Shown: positions 1-5,832, counted from the first letter of the stretch. The stretch is 7,232 bases of DNA from an uncultured Eubacteriales bacterium (GCA_958420145.1 CATZIR010000031.1:1-7232); one strand, 5' to 3'. Notes: generated by a model not told the origin, from the letters alone. Numbers and translations are program-made.

Positions 1-576
1 GGTTTCAAGGTCAAATATCTTCATAGCGATATCGACACTTTGGAAAGAATAGACATCATAAACAGCCTTAGAAGTAAGGAGTGCGACATCGTTGTTGGTA
101 TTAACTTGCTAAGAGAAGGTCTTGATATTCCAGAAACAAAACTTGTTGCCATTTTGGACGCAGACAAGGAAGGCTTTTTGCGTAGCGAAACATCACTCAT
201 TCAAACGATAGGAAGGGCAGCAAGAAACGCTGAATCCAAGGTTATTATGTATGCCGATACGATAACCGACAGTATGAAAAGAGCGATAGACGAAACCAAT
301 CGTAGACGCAAAATTCAAAACGAATATAACCAAATTCACCACATCACTCCAAAGACGATTGTAAAAGAAATCAAGAACACTGTGGAGATTAGTTCAAAGA
401 TTACAAATCAAAAAATTGACGAAAAGAATATTCCAAGTCAAATAGAAAAATTATCGTCACTAATGAAAATTGCATCTAAAAGTTTGGACTTTGAAAAGGC
501 AATCATTCTTCGTGACCAAATAACCGAATTACAAAAATTACAAGAAAAAATCAAAAAAAATGCTAAAAAATCATAA
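1..576 (+). CDS. uvrB: UvrB, excinuclease ABC subunit B (3' part)
   Basis: This is the last 191 codons of UvrB, the helicase-like subunit that receives damaged DNA from UvrA, verifies the lesion and recruits UvrC in nucleotide excision repair. The reading frame is open from base 1, so the start lies outside the window. Visible are helicase motif V ([11 protein letters not shown], about residues 34-44 of the visible part), motif VI (QTIGRAARN, about 71-79), the family signature around [21 protein letters not shown], and [12 protein letters not shown]. The final 35 or so residues, beginning [20 protein letters not shown], form the UVR domain that binds UvrC and UvrA. The end is intact and Lys-rich. 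The gene is followed at once by uvrA on the same strand, the usual order in Firmicutes. The codons look like those of uvrA, with no sign of transfer. Confidence 0.97.
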   Translation, partial: GFKVKYLHSDIDTLERIDIINSLRSKECDIVVGINLLREGLDIPETKLVAILDADKEGFLRSETSLIQTIGRAARNAESKVIMYADTITDSMKRAIDETNRRRKIQNEYNQIHHITPKTIVKEIKNTVEISSKITNQKIDEKNIPSQIEKLSSLMKIASKSLDFEKAIILRDQITELQKLQEKIKKNAKKS

Positions 577-593
577 AAAAACAGTGATTTTTT
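565..593 (+). terminator. weak AT-rich hairpin at the end of uvrB
   Basis: AAAAAATCA (565-573) and TGATTTTTT (585-593) are perfect 9-base inverted repeats with an 11-base loop that contains the uvrB stop codon (574-576). The second arm is also the T tract. Only one G:C pair supports the stem, so it is at best a leaky terminator, but the design resembles the stronger one after uvrA. Confidence 0.35.
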
Positions 594-600
594 AATATTT

Positions 601-629
601 TTGCAAAAAATATGCAAATGTGCTAATAT
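601..629 (+). promoter_or_regulatory. SigA-type promoter of uvrA, extended -10
   Basis: A -35-like TTGCAA (601-606, 4 of 6 matches) is separated by exactly 17 bases from TAATAT (624-629, 5 of 6 matches to TATAAT). The bases TGC just before it form an extended -10 element. The start point would fall near 636, about 15 bases before the uvrA ATG, giving a very short leader. It lets uvrA be transcribed independently of uvrB. I see no clear LexA-type operator beside it. Confidence 0.5.
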
Positions 630-640
630 AAACAAATATT

Positions 641-645
641 GGGAG
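641..645 (+). promoter_or_regulatory. ribosome binding site deciding the uvrA start
   Basis: GGGAG lies 5 bases before the ATG at 651. An in-frame TTG at 639 would start inside this site, so the ATG at 651 is the supported start. Confidence 0.75.
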
Positions 646-650
646 ACTAT

Positions 651-3467
651 ATGGACGATAAAATTATTATAAAAGGTGCAAACGAAAATAACCTAAAAAA
701 TGTGGACTTAACTTTGCCACGAAACAAACTAATTGTGTTTACTGGTGTTAGTGGTAGTGGAAAGTCTACTTTGGCTTTCGATACAATTTTTGCCGAAGGT
801 CAACGAAAGTTTATGGAGAGTTTGTCTAGTTATGCTAGGCAGTTTTTGGGACAAGTTCAAAAACCAAATGTAGAGTATATTGCAGGACTTTCGCCTAGCA
901 TTGCTATTGACCAAAAAACAACTAGTCAAAACCCTAGGTCTACGGTTGGAACGGTAACCGAAATTTATGACTATCTTAGACTTTTATATGCAAACATTGG
1001 TGTGCCATATTGTCCAAATTGCCATAAGATAATTTCTAGCCAAACGGTCGACCAAATTGCAGATAGAGTGTTCGCTCTTGGACTAAATGAAAAAGTTATC
1101 ATTTTAGCCCCAGTGGTTAATGCAAAAAAAGGTCAATACAAAAAGGAATTTGAAGACTACCAAAAAAGTGGTTACGCTAGAGTAAAAGTCGACGGCAATT
1201 ACTACACGCTAGACGAAGAAATTGAACTCGACAAGAACATAAAGCATACCATTTCGGTTGTTATTGATAGATTGATAATCAATAATGAGATTATGCCTAG
1301 ACTAACTGAAGCCATTGAAAACGCAAGTAAACTATCAGGTGGCAACATCGTTGTTGACCATAACGGCGAAGAGATTGTATATTCAAATAACTATGCTTGC
1401 TCAATTTGTGGTTACAGTTTGCCAGAAATCACACCAAGACTATTTAGTTTCAATAGTCCTTTTGGTGCTTGTCCTGAATGTTTAGGTTTGGGCTTCAAAA
1501 AAGAACTTGACGAAAAATTGGTTATGGGCGACCCAAACAAGTCAATCAATCAAGGTGCTTTCCAAATTACTGGTTGGAATATGGACGTTGCTCAAATTGC
1601 AAAAAGTAATTTTAGAGCGCTCGCTAAAAAATATCATTTTAGCCTAGATACTCCAGTTAAAGATTTGCCAGAAGATATTATCCATATGATTTTGTATGGT
1701 AACAATGGCGAAGAACTAAAAATTGAATATAACTCAGGCTCGTGGACAGGGACATTCAACCGTTCGTTTGAAGGAGTGCTAAGCAATTTAAAACGAAGAT
1801 ATACACAAACCAGCAGTGATTATATTAAGGCTGAAATCGAAAAATATATGATAGAAACCGAATGTACGGCTTGTCATGGCAAGAGATTAAAGCCCGAAGT
1901 TTTGAGTATAAAAGTAGGCGAAAAAGATATCACTCAAATGACAGATATGAGTGTTGAAGACTTGTTAATTTTCTTAGATAATCTAAAATTATCAAAAAAT
2001 GAGCAAAAAATCGCCGAAAATATCATAAAAGAGATAAAAAATAGGCTAAATTTCCTAAAAAATGTAGGACTAGGCTATTTAACACTAAGTCGTATGGCAG
2101 GCACACTATCTGGTGGCGAGAGCCAAAGAATCAGACTTGCAACTCAAATTGGTAGTGGACTTGTTGGGGTGTTATACATTCTTGATGAGCCAAGTATTGG
2201 TTTGCACCAAAGAGATAATGATAGACTACTAAGCGCCTTAAAAAATTTGAGAGATTTAGGCAATACACTAATTGTCGTTGAACACGACGAAGACACTATT
2301 TTGTCGGCCGACTATCTTGTTGATATTGGACCACTTGCAGGCGTTCATGGTGGACAAATTGTTGCTTGTGGCACAGTGGAAGATGTAAAGAAATGTCCAA
2401 ATTCTATAACGGCAAAATATCTAACTGGCGAGCGAAAAATCGAAGTGCCATCTGTTAGACGAAAACCAACTGACTTTATCGAACTTAAAGGTGCTAAGTC
2501 TAATAACTTAAAAAATATAAATGTAAAATTCCCACTTGGTGTGTTTACTGCTGTAACTGGTGTTAGTGGTAGTGGCAAGAGTTCGCTAATTAATGCAACC
2601 CTTGTGCCAGCACTATCTAACAAACTAAACAAAACCAAAATGGTGGAAGGAAAGTATAAAGAAATAAAAAACATCGAAGCGTTAGATAACATAATTAGTA
2701 TTGACCAATCGCCAATAGGCAGAACACCACGAAGCAATCCTGCAACATACACGGGAGTATTTACTCAAATTCGTGAACTATTTGCCAAGACTAGTGACGC
2801 AAAAGAACACGGCTACACAAGTGGACGATTTAGTTTTAACGTTAAGGGTGGAAGATGTGAAGCCTGCCAAGGTGACGGAATAAAGAAAATTGAAATGTAT
2901 TTCTTGCCAGATGTCTATGTTCTTTGCGAAGTTTGTAAAGGCAAACGCTACAACAGAGAAACACTTGAAATAAAGTATAAAGGCAAAAGCATATACGATG
3001 TTTTGGAGATGACGATAGAAGAAGCCTTGTCATTCTTTGAAAATATTCCAAGCATTAAAAACAAATTGCAAACTCTATACGATGTTGGGCTAGGCTACAT
3101 CAAACTTGGTCAACCTGCAACAGAACTATCTGGTGGCGAAGCACAGAGAGTTAAACTTGCAACTGAACTTGCAAAACGCTCAACTGGAAAAACTATATAT
3201 GTTCTCGATGAGCCAACAACTGGACTATCGACATACGATGTGGATAAACTTGTTCATATTTTGCAAAGATTGGTCGGTCAAAACAACACTGTTATTGTTA
3301 TCGAGCATAACCTTGATGTTATAAAAGTTGCTGACTACATCATCGACCTAGGTCCAGAAGGAGGCAGTGAAGGTGGCACGATAGTTGCTACTGGAACGCC
3401 AGAAGAAGTTGCTAAAAACGAAAATTCTTGGACTGGCAAGTATCTTAAAAAGGTGCTAGAAAAATAA
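651..3467 (+). CDS. uvrA: UvrA, excinuclease ABC subunit A
   Basis: UvrA is the ATP-dependent damage sensor of nucleotide excision repair. It acts as a dimer, loads UvrB onto lesions and then leaves. The 938-residue length is normal for the family. Two ABC ATPase units are complete. The first has Walker A GVSGSGKS near residue 32, signature LSGGE near 485 and Walker [10 protein letters not shown] near 506. The second has Walker A GVSGSGKS near 636, signature ELSGGEAQR near 824 and Walker [11 protein letters not shown] near 848. Zinc-binding cysteine pairs are present: CSIC...CPEC (about 249-276), CTAC (about 404) and CEAC...CEVC (about 735-761). [20 protein letters not shown] near 94 is a UvrA hallmark. 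The start is the ATG 5 bases after GGGAG. One oddity is that the second ATPase reads TTGLSTYD where UvrA usually has TTGLHxxD, replacing the D-loop histidine with serine. The gene follows uvrB by 74 bases and has its own likely promoter. Confidence 0.98.
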   Translation: MDDKIIIKGANENNLKNVDLTLPRNKLIVFTGVSGSGKSTLAFDTIFAEGQRKFMESLSSYARQFLGQVQKPNVEYIAGLSPSIAIDQKTTSQNPRSTVGTVTEIYDYLRLLYANIGVPYCPNCHKIISSQTVDQIADRVFALGLNEKVIILAPVVNAKKGQYKKEFEDYQKSGYARVKVDGNYYTLDEEIELDKNIKHTISVVIDRLIINNEIMPRLTEAIENASKLSGGNIVVDHNGEEIVYSNNYACSICGYSLPEITPRLFSFNSPFGACPECLGLGFKKELDEKLVMGDPNKSINQGAFQITGWNMDVAQIAKSNFRALAKKYHFSLDTPVKDLPEDIIHMILYGNNGEELKIEYNSGSWTGTFNRSFEGVLSNLKRRYTQTSSDYIKAEIEKYMIETECTACHGKRLKPEVLSIKVGEKDITQMTDMSVEDLLIFLDNLKLSKNEQKIAENIIKEIKNRLNFLKNVGLGYLTLSRMAGTLSGGESQRIRLATQIGSGLVGVLYILDEPSIGLHQRDNDRLLSALKNLRDLGNTLIVVEHDEDTILSADYLVDIGPLAGVHGGQIVACGTVEDVKKCPNSITAKYLTGERKIEVPSVRRKPTDFIELKGAKSNNLKNINVKFPLGVFTAVTGVSGSGKSSLINATLVPALSNKLNKTKMVEGKYKEIKNIEALDNIISIDQSPIGRTPRSNPATYTGVFTQIRELFAKTSDAKEHGYTSGRFSFNVKGGRCEACQGDGIKKIEMYFLPDVYVLCEVCKGKRYNRETLEIKYKGKSIYDVLEMTIEEALSFFENIPSIKNKLQTLYDVGLGYIKLGQPATELSGGEAQRVKLATELAKRSTGKTIYVLDEPTTGLSTYDVDKLVHILQRLVGQNNTVIVIEHNLDVIKVADYIIDLGPEGGSEGGTIVATGTPEEVAKNENSWTGKYLKKVLEK

Positions 3468-3492
3468 TTTTTCAATAAAAATGTGTAAAAAA

Positions 3493-3527
3493 ACAAAAAA
3501 ATCACGATTTTTTCGTGATTTTTTTGT
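3493..3527. terminator. bidirectional intrinsic terminator between uvrA and the XRE operon
   Basis: A perfect 15-bp inverted repeat pairs 3493-3507 (ACAAAAAAATCACGA) with 3513-3527, around a T5 loop. Read on the plus strand, T7 closes the hairpin 26 bases after the uvrA stop. Read on the minus strand, the arm ends in T7 and is followed by another T-rich run, about 50 bases after the last XRE gene. One element can therefore serve both converging units. Confidence 0.85.
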
Positions 3528-3575
3528 AATTTACATTAAATGTTGTTATTTTTGAGCTTTCTTTTTTAGCGTGAT

Positions 3576-3782
3576 TTAGTAGTTTGTTAAGCCAAGCAAG
3601 TAATCAGTTGTAACATCAAAAAACTTTGCCAATGCAACTAGTGTGTTGTAATCTGGCTCGCTAATATCGTGTTCCCATTTGCTAATGGTTTGCTGTCCAA
3701 CACTAAAAACTTTTGCTAACTTTTCTTGAGATAAGTTTTGTTCAAGTCTAAGTTCTAAAAATCTTTTTGCAAATATTTTCAT
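3576..3782 (-). CDS. minimal XRE-family HTH regulator, copy 1 (last in the operon)
   Basis: This is a 68-residue DNA-binding protein of the XRE/Cro-C1 class, essentially a bare helix-turn-helix. Helix 2 is around residues 18-26 (SQEKLAKVF) and the recognition helix around 29-37 (GQQTISKWE). Then follow SEPDYNTLVALAKFF and the common clostridial tail DVTTDYLLG. There is no sensor domain, so any control must come from dimerisation, partners or protein level. The ATG at 3782 was chosen over an in-frame TTG at 3794 because it lies one base after the stop of the preceding gene and 12 bases after an AGGAAGAG sequence. Its tail ends GLTNY rather than GRVDY as in two of its neighbours, perhaps because no further gene follows. 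It is closest to copy 4. A repressor role is inferred from the family. Confidence 0.85.
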   Translation of the reverse strand: MKIFAKRFLELRLEQNLSQEKLAKVFSVGQQTISKWEHDISEPDYNTLVALAKFFDVTTDYLLGLTNY

Positions 3783-3783
3783 A

Positions 3784-3984
3784 TTAATAATCAACTCTTC
3801 CTAATAAATAATCGGTGGTAACATCAAAGTAGTTTGCAATCTTGATTAGACTTTTTATGTCCGGTTCTACAACATTATTTTCCCATCTCGAAATTGTTTG
3901 TTGGCTCACGCCTAGCACCTTTGCAAGTAACATTTGTTCCATATTTTTCTTTTTTCTTAGTAAACTAAGATTGTCGCCAAACAT
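3784..3984 (-). CDS. minimal XRE-family HTH regulator, copy 2
   Basis: This is a 66-residue XRE-class helix-turn-helix protein. The N-terminal helix is basic (LSLLRKKKN). Helix 2 is around residues 17-23, the recognition helix is SQQTISRWE (27-35), then come EPDIKSLIKIANYF and the tail DVTTDYLLGRVDY. The frame stays open upstream to 4041, but the ATG at 3984 is the start: AAGGAGTG at 4001-3994 lies 9 bases before it, and the homologues begin at the same point. The recognition helix matches copies 1 and 4 almost residue for residue, so all three could read similar DNA sites or form mixed dimers. Its stop is followed after one base by the ATG of copy 1, which implies coupled translation. Confidence 0.85.
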   Translation of the reverse strand: MFGDNLSLLRKKKNMEQMLLAKVLGVSQQTISRWENNVVEPDIKSLIKIANYFDVTTDYLLGRVDY

Positions 3985-3985
3985 T

Positions 3986-4188
3986 CTAATAATCACTCCT
4001 TCCAACCAAGTAGTCGAGAGTGACATCAAAAAAATCAGCAAGTTTGATTAGTGTTTTAATGTCAGGCTCAAAGTTGCCACTTTCCCATCTACTAATTGTC
4101 GCTTGATTGCCAAGATTAAGTTTAGACGCAAGTTGAGTTTGGTCTAAGCCTTTTTCTTTCTTAGTTCTTTTAATCTTTCGCTAAACAT
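3986..4188 (-). pseudogene. XRE-family HTH regulator, copy 3, broken by a 1-base frameshift
   Basis: Starting at the ATG at 4188, the frame reads MFSERLKELRKKKA and stops at TAG (4146-4144). If one A is added to the A5 run at 4155-4151, the frame continues as KKKGLDQTQLASKLNLGNQ, then ATISRWES, EPDIKTLIKLADFF and DVTLDYLVGRSDY. It then ends at TAG (3988-3986), one base before copy 2. The span is 203 bases, one short of the 204 needed for 67 residues plus stop. The restored protein also has one extra residue in the turn before the recognition helix (LNLGNQATIS against VFSVGQQTIS in copy 1). This second change fits decay better than a sequencing slip alone. The ATG shares one base with the stop of copy 4. 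Other explanations are a sequencing error or -1 ribosomal frameshifting on AAGAAAAAG. Confidence 0.8.
3994..4001 (-). promoter_or_regulatory. ribosome binding site of copy 2, inside the coding tail of copy 3
   Basis: AAGGAGTG, read on the minus strand, lies 9 bases before the ATG at 3984 and fixes that start. The same bases encode the G-R-S part of the GRSDY tail in the restored frame of copy 3. Confidence 0.75.
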
Positions 4189-4397
4189 TAAAAATCAACC
4201 CTGCCTAAGAGATAGTCGGTTGTAACATCAAAATAGTCGGCAACTTTCAAAAGTGTGTCATAATCTGGTTCACAAATGCAGTTTTCCCATTTACTAACGG
4301 TTTGTTGTCCAATATTGAAAACTTTTGCCAATTTTTCTTGTGATAGTTTTCTTTCTAGTCTTAGTTCTAAAAATCTTTTTGAAAATAAATTCTTCAT
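4188..4397 (-). CDS. minimal XRE-family HTH regulator, copy 4 (first in the operon)
   Basis: This 69-residue XRE-class protein is the promoter-proximal gene of the array. Helix 2 is around residues 19-27 (SQEKLAKVF), the recognition helix around 30-38 (GQQTVSKWE), followed by CEPDYDTLLKVADYF and DVTTDYLLGRVDF. It is most like copy 1. Two cysteines flank Ile just after the recognition helix (NCICEPD), which copies 1 and 2 lack. The ATG at 4397 is preceded by an A/T-rich stretch with no clear Shine-Dalgarno sequence, and I find no good promoter match for this strand in the 69 bases up to the divergent gene. Its stop overlaps the start of copy 3 as TAATG. As the first gene it is a natural candidate for the repressor acting on the palindrome at 4438-4452, but that is inference. 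Confidence 0.85.
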   Translation of the reverse strand: MKNLFSKRFLELRLERKLSQEKLAKVFNIGQQTVSKWENCICEPDYDTLLKVADYFDVTTDYLLGRVDF

Positions 4398-4419
4398 AAA
4401 AATATTTTACTTTTATTAG

Positions 4420-4441
4420 GCGTAAATTTAATTGACTACGC
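4420..4441. repeat. second inverted repeat overlapping the -35 element
   Basis: GCGTA (4420-4424) and TACGC (4437-4441) form a 5-base inverted repeat around 12 bases. The right half shares ACGC with the operator palindrome at 4438-4452, so GCGT-type half-sites occur three times in 33 bases. It may be a second, weaker operator arm or chance. Confidence 0.3.
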
Positions 4442-4460
4442 TTGTTGAGCGTGATATACT
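4432..4460 (+). promoter_or_regulatory. strong SigA-type promoter of the orphan gene at 4467
   Basis: TTGACT (4432-4437, 5 of 6) and TATACT (4455-4460, 5 of 6) are separated by exactly 17 bases. TGA just before the -10 adds an extended -10 element. Transcription would start about 5-9 bases after 4460, that is at 4465-4469, and the ATG begins at 4467. This is the best promoter match in the window. Confidence 0.75.
4438..4452. promoter_or_regulatory. probable XRE operator in the promoter spacer
   Basis: ACGCT (4438-4442) and AGCGT (4448-4452) are a perfect inverted repeat around TGTTG. The 15-bp site starts directly after the -35 and ends two bases before the -10, where a bound dimer would block RNA polymerase. 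Its size and symmetry suit a Cro/C1-type dimer, and four such genes lie next to it. The assignment to them is inference. Confidence 0.55.
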
Positions 4461-4466
4461 ACAACT

Positions 4467-4727
4467 ATGGACAAGTTATTTGAAAAGCAAACAGAAAATT
4501 ATGAAATAGGTGATATCCTAAAAGAAATACCACCTATTGAGAAAAATTGTGTTAAGTATGATGAATTAGTTTTTGTAACATTAATTGATATTTTACCAGA
4601 AGATGAACGCAAAAAAGTGCTATTTTATATTTCTAAACTCAAAACTTGCTACGAAGAATATAATCGTAGTATGGAACAGTTAAAAGAATTTTGCGATTTT
4701 CTGCAAAAAAATCCACCAAAATTTTAG
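4467..4727 (+). CDS. hypothetical small acidic protein, divergent from the XRE array
   Basis: I do not recognise this 86-residue protein. It has no signal peptide, no membrane segment and no catalytic motif that I can see. It is rich in Glu, Asp and Lys. The N-terminal third (about 1-30) is polar with an IPPIEK turn, followed by a probable helical part (about 31-83) containing LPEDERKKVLFYISKLK and then SMEQLKEFCDFLQK. The LPEDERKKVLFYI stretch vaguely recalls the helical C-terminal region of longer XRE regulators, so a detached partner or dimerisation domain for the neighbouring bare HTH proteins is conceivable; this is weak. No Shine-Dalgarno sequence precedes the ATG and the strong promoter places the RNA start at or beside it, so translation may be leaderless. 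The stop overlaps the stop of the convergent DUF4363 gene. Coding status is supported mainly by the promoter and by the snug fit between neighbours. Confidence 0.65.
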   Translation: MDKLFEKQTENYEIGDILKEIPPIEKNCVKYDELVFVTLIDILPEDERKKVLFYISKLKTCYEEYNRSMEQLKEFCDFLQKNPPKF

Positions 4728-4739
4728 AAAATATTTTGG
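4716..4739. terminator. imperfect hairpin at the convergent gene ends
   Basis: CCAAAAT (4716-4722) pairs with ATTTTGG (4733-4739), then one mismatch and two more pairs close a 4-base loop. It spans both overlapping stop codons. There are no long T tracts, so it is a poor intrinsic terminator, but it is the only structure available between two converging genes. Confidence 0.3.
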
Positions 4740-5116
4740 AAAGTGACGGCAATAAAGTGTTCGTAGCCGTCTACATAGTATACAAGAAGTTGGGCTTCAT
4801 ACTCGGCTTCTTCTTTTTTGTTTTGTGGAATTAGCACTTTGAGTTTTTCTATTTGTTCGCCAACTTTTTCCATATCTTTGTGGTTAACTATAAAACATAG
4901 AATATTTTCTCGTTGTTTCCAGTTTTCGTCTAGTGCGTTTATTTTATCAATTAAAAAGGTGGAATTTATGTCGTCATTTTCAAAAATTGCTGTTTTTATT
5001 TGGTCAGTTTCGGTTTGCATATATTTTAGCGTGCCGGCAACATATAACTGCTCAGCAATGACCATTCCAATGAGTCCCAATGCAAGCAAAATTATAATCA
5101 TTATTCGTGTTTTCAT
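4724..5116 (-). CDS. DUF4363 family membrane-anchored protein
   Basis: This 130-residue protein has one N-terminal membrane helix (about residues 5-21, IMIIILLALGLIGMVIA) and a largely helical extracytoplasmic part. Family marks of DUF4363 are visible: ENWKQR near 69, the HKDMEKV segment near 79, a long acidic helix around KKEEAEYEAQL, and the closing NIF. The function is not established; members commonly sit beside DUF421 genes in clostridia, as here. The ATG at 5116 overlaps the stop of the upstream DUF421 gene as ATGA, and AAGGTGG about 10 bases before it serves as ribosome binding site, so the two are translated together and probably act together at the membrane. Its stop overlaps that of the converging orphan gene by four bases in total. 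The family call is from memory of sequence pattern and context. Confidence 0.8.
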   Translation of the reverse strand: MKTRIMIIILLALGLIGMVIAEQLYVAGTLKYMQTETDQIKTAIFENDDINSTFLIDKINALDENWKQRENILCFIVNHKDMEKVGEQIEKLKVLIPQNKKEEAEYEAQLLVYYVDGYEHFIAVTFQNIF

Positions 5117-5832
5117 TTGTAGTCACCCACCTTGTGGTTAGTTTGCATAACTTGGTAAGGCTTATCTTTTACTTGAACATACATTTTTCCTTGATTATCT
5201 ATTGTGCATATAAACACATCTTTTGGTTTAAAAGCACCTACTTTTTTAATGTATTTTAAAATAAAGGCTTCGTCACATTTTGCAACATTCATATTATCTT
5301 TCATTAGTTTGCCGTCATTAATTAGCATTATAGGCAGTGTAGATGGCTCTTTTTTTATATTAAAGTCGGTTGCGCAAAGTGGTGCATTTTGGCTGTTAGG
5401 TAAAATTGTCATTTTTCCATTTGTTTCTATGACTGCATACTCAATTTGGTCAAGCGAAAAGTAGTTTAGATTTCGCATGGCTTCGTATAGGTCGTTTAGG
5501 TTCATATTGAGTTCTTTTAGCGCTTCATAGTTTACGCCTTTTGGAGTTATAACAAGCACTGGCTTTCCGTTTATTACGGTTCGCATAAAAATGCTTTTTC
5601 TTGAAATCCAAGAAATAAAAAAGTGCAAAATCATTAGGGTTACTAGTGGCACGATTCCGTGAATGATCGGTATGTTTATTTCTGCCATTGGAATGGTGGC
5701 TAGGTCTGCAATAATCAAGGTTATTACAAACTCAAAAGGTTGAAGTTCCCCAAGTTGCCTTTTGCCCATTAACCTAAAAATTAATAGCACTATCAAGTAG
5801 ATAATCACACATCTTAATAAAAGCGTAAACAT
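5113..5832 (-). CDS. DUF421 / YetF-like membrane protein
   Basis: This 239-residue protein has the normal DUF421 layout. Three membrane helices lie near residues 4-20 (LLLRCVIIYLIVLLIFR), 34-50 and 57-76 (IIHGIVPLVTLMILHFFISW). The family motif RLMGKRQLGELQPFEFV follows the first helix. A soluble alpha/beta part follows (about 80-210), with NGKPVLVITPKGVNYEAL and LNDLYEAMRNLNYFSLDQIEYAVIETNGKMTILP, both typical. The biochemical role is unsettled; DUF421 proteins have been linked to spore properties in Bacillus, and the DUF4363 partner and SpoVB-like neighbour agree with an envelope or spore role. No Shine-Dalgarno sequence precedes the ATG at 5832, only CAAAACATATATAT, yet homologues begin at this point. 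It is cut off from the upstream flippase gene by a terminator, so it should have its own promoter, which I could not identify. Confidence 0.92.
   Translation of the reverse strand: MFTLLLRCVIIYLIVLLIFRLMGKRQLGELQPFEFVITLIIADLATIPMAEINIPIIHGIVPLVTLMILHFFISWISRKSIFMRTVINGKPVLVITPKGVNYEALKELNMNLNDLYEAMRNLNYFSLDQIEYAVIETNGKMTILPNSQNAPLCATDFNIKKEPSTLPIMLINDGKLMKDNMNVAKCDEAFILKYIKKVGAFKPKDVFICTIDNQGKMYVQVKDKPYQVMQTNHKVGDYK

Larger units (their letters stand above)
3576..4397 (-). repeat. tandem array of four XRE-family paralogues
   Basis: Four coding units of nearly equal length (207, 201, 203 and 210 bases) lie head to tail with joints of +1, +1 and -1 base. They are diverged paralogues sharing the C-terminal tail FDVT(T/L)DYL(L/V)G. 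The outer two resemble each other most: by hand count about 48 identical positions of 69, sharing KRFLELRLE and LSQEKLAKVF. The inner two share LRKKK, ISRWE and EPDIK. In transcription order the pattern is A-B-B-A, consistent with duplication of a pair followed by divergence. Confidence 0.8.

Noticed and set aside
639..650. TTG at 639 as the uvrA start, giving four extra residues
   Set aside because: It would begin inside the ribosome binding site GGGAG; the ATG at 651 has proper spacing and matches family N-termini ([10 protein letters not shown]).
2345..2752. Minus-strand open frame of 135 codons inside uvrA
   Set aside because: It lies wholly antisense to conserved UvrA coding sequence and encodes nothing recognisable; a shadow of codon bias. 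The other antisense frames were rejected for the same reason.
3568..3575. AGCGTGAT downstream of the XRE array as another operator copy
   Set aside because: It repeats the right half of the operator and following bases (4448-4455) but has no matching left half. The same 8 bases also occur near 6506 inside the flippase gene, so chance is likely.
3783..3794. TTG at 3794 as start of XRE copy 1
   Set aside because: It overlaps the end of copy 2 and leaves no room for a ribosome binding site; the ATG at 3782 follows the same joint pattern as the other copies.
3985..4041. Longer reading of XRE copy 2 from 4041
   Set aside because: The extra 19 residues are the out-of-frame tail of copy 3. A strong AAGGAGTG and homologue length place the start at 3984.
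4144..4160. Programmed -1 frameshift making copy 3 functional
   Set aside because: The site is G AAA AAG rather than the efficient A AAA AAG heptamer. I saw no clear stimulatory stem and the copy also carries an extra HTH residue, so decay or a sequencing slip is simpler. Kept only as an alternative.
3576..4727. Toxin-antitoxin module made of an XRE gene and the small orphan
   Set aside because: The genes are divergent rather than in one operon, and the 86-residue protein shows no known toxin motif (RelE, HicA, Fic, MazF or HipA type).
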